A DNA stretch of 64,000 bases from JALHVH01 sp963773685 (GTDB taxonomy: Bacteria > Acidobacteriota > Aminicenantia > Aminicenantales > Saccharicenantaceae): the NCBI GenBank assembly GCA_963773685.1, contig CAVZBY010000005.1, positions 434,001 to 498,000 of the forward strand, read 5' to 3'. Shown in pieces: positions 63,440 to 64,000 of this stretch. Numbering within the stretch: the stretch's first letter is position 1; each line of letters begins with the position of its first letter. The notes beneath the pieces were generated by a model that worked only from the letters and a program-made list of their open reading frames with translations, was not told where the DNA came from and did not search any database. A program made the position numbers and the translations under genes.

Positions 63440-64000
63440 ATGAACGGTCTCGAACGGACGCGCGCGTTCCTGGAGGGGAGGGCCGTCGACCGGCCGCCGT
63501 TCCATCCCATCGTCATGCGCTGGGCGGCTAAGCATGCCGGCGTCCTATACCGCGACTTCTGCCTCGATCCCAAGGCCAAGGCCGGGGCCATGGTCAAGTG
63601 CGCCGACGATTTCGATTTCGACTGGGCCACATCCATGTCCGACCCCTGGGCGGAGGCGTCGGCATTCGGCGTTCGCGTCGAATACCCCGAGGACGACCTG
63701 CCGCGGGAGGCCGGGGGACGGCTCCCGGACCTCGAGGCGGCCCAGCATCTGCGCCCGTACGTCGTCCATGAGCACCGCCGCACGAGAAACCGCGTCGATG
63801 AGGTTCGCGAGCTCGGGCGCCTCTCGGGAGGCCGCCTATTCGTCGTCGGCTGGGTCGAAGGCCCCGTCGCCGAGTACGTCAATCTCCGCGGGGCGGGGGG
63901 CGCCGCCCTCGATCTCATGGACGAGCCGGACGCCGTGGCGCGGGTCCTGGACGTCATCGCCGAGGCCGCCCTCGAGCTCATCTCCTACCAGGTCAAGGCC
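63440..64000 (+). CDS. Uroporphyrinogen decarboxylase-family protein, 5' part
   Basis: 187 residues, open to the window edge. MNGLERTRAFLEGRAVDRPP is the standard start of the UroD/MtaA group (compare the shorter version of it at 19435), then DDFDFDWATSMSDPWAEASA and VVGWVEGPVAEYVNLRG. Zinc and substrate residues would lie beyond the window. GGAGGGG precedes the ATG. More likely a methyltransferase-type member than haem biosynthesis, because the active-site FRQAGR start of HemE is missing. Confidence 0.82.
   Translation, partial: MNGLERTRAFLEGRAVDRPPFHPIVMRWAAKHAGVLYRDFCLDPKAKAGAMVKCADDFDFDWATSMSDPWAEASAFGVRVEYPEDDLPREAGGRLPDLEAAQHLRPYVVHEHRRTRNRVDEVRELGRLSGGRLFVVGWVEGPVAEYVNLRGAGGAALDLMDEPDAVARVLDVIAEAALELISYQVKA

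Noticed and set aside
1..64000. tRNA, rRNA and CRISPR arrays
   Set aside because: No T-loop/acceptor pairs, rRNA signatures or regularly spaced repeats noticed on reading; a covariance-model scan would be decisive.

Overview
The window is a GC-rich bacterial chromosome segment (roughly two thirds G+C) with Gram-negative cell-envelope genes: an RND efflux system with its outer-membrane channel, many Sec, lipoprotein and twin-arginine leaders, several DUF-type secreted proteins, GTP-dependent PEP carboxykinase, a glycyl radical enzyme and sugar-polymer functions. This mix fits an anaerobic or facultative heterotroph of the Acidobacteriota/Aminicenantes kind, but there is no rRNA or other marker here, so the phylum is an inference. 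I saw no tRNA, rRNA, CRISPR array or transposase.

Layout. 1-2.7 kb: TPR proteins and an aldose 1-epimerase lipoprotein. 2.7-6.1 kb: a radical-SAM activase plus a glycyl radical enzyme closely resembling trans-4-hydroxy-L-proline dehydratase (HypD). 6.2-13.6 kb: an unknown envelope protein and a sugar block (MDR dehydrogenase, ribulokinase, GH127 beta-L-arabinofuranosidase, two VOC proteins). 13.3-16.7 kb: a tRNA-dihydrouridine synthase and a TetR-flavodoxin-flavodoxin operon. 17.6-23.3 kb: pckG, a UroD-family methyltransferase, a sugar MFS porter, an SIS-domain protein and a 51-residue membrane protein. 23.4-27.5 kb: assorted secreted proteins, hydrolases and small enzymes. 27.6-38.4 kb: a copper/silver-type detoxification locus: BlaI-type repressor, M56 zinc protease, CusC/B/A-like efflux, a His/Met-rich outer-membrane protein and a CPH-type CopB ATPase. 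38.4-41.2 kb: an AT-rich, foreign-looking restriction-modification island (Dcm-Vsr-HNH). 41.2-44 kb: Smr protein, a cyclase-fold protein and two toxin-antitoxin pairs bracketed by a duplicated gene end. 44-64 kb: accessory oxidoreductases, a beta-lactamase-fold protein lacking its catalytic residues, a broken ankyrin-MBL gene, a DUF255 protein, an aldo/keto reductase-ferredoxin fusion, a C39 peptidase, a sensor diguanylate cyclase, an ABC-2 exporter and a second, cut-off UroD-family gene.

Two genome-wide signals stand out. First, about 14 genes, including pckG, are broken by single-base indels that are mostly one extra base; in nearly all cases one edit restores a well-conserved protein, which looks more like consensus error than decay, except in the ankyrin-MBL gene. 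Second, short dispersed palindromic repeats of three or four families occupy intergenic gaps and in one case extend the reading frame of a housekeeping gene.

The most system-like regions are the BlaI/M56-controlled metal efflux locus, whose promoter carries a perfect inverted repeat between its -35 and -10, and the acquired Dcm-Vsr-HNH plus toxin-antitoxin stretch.
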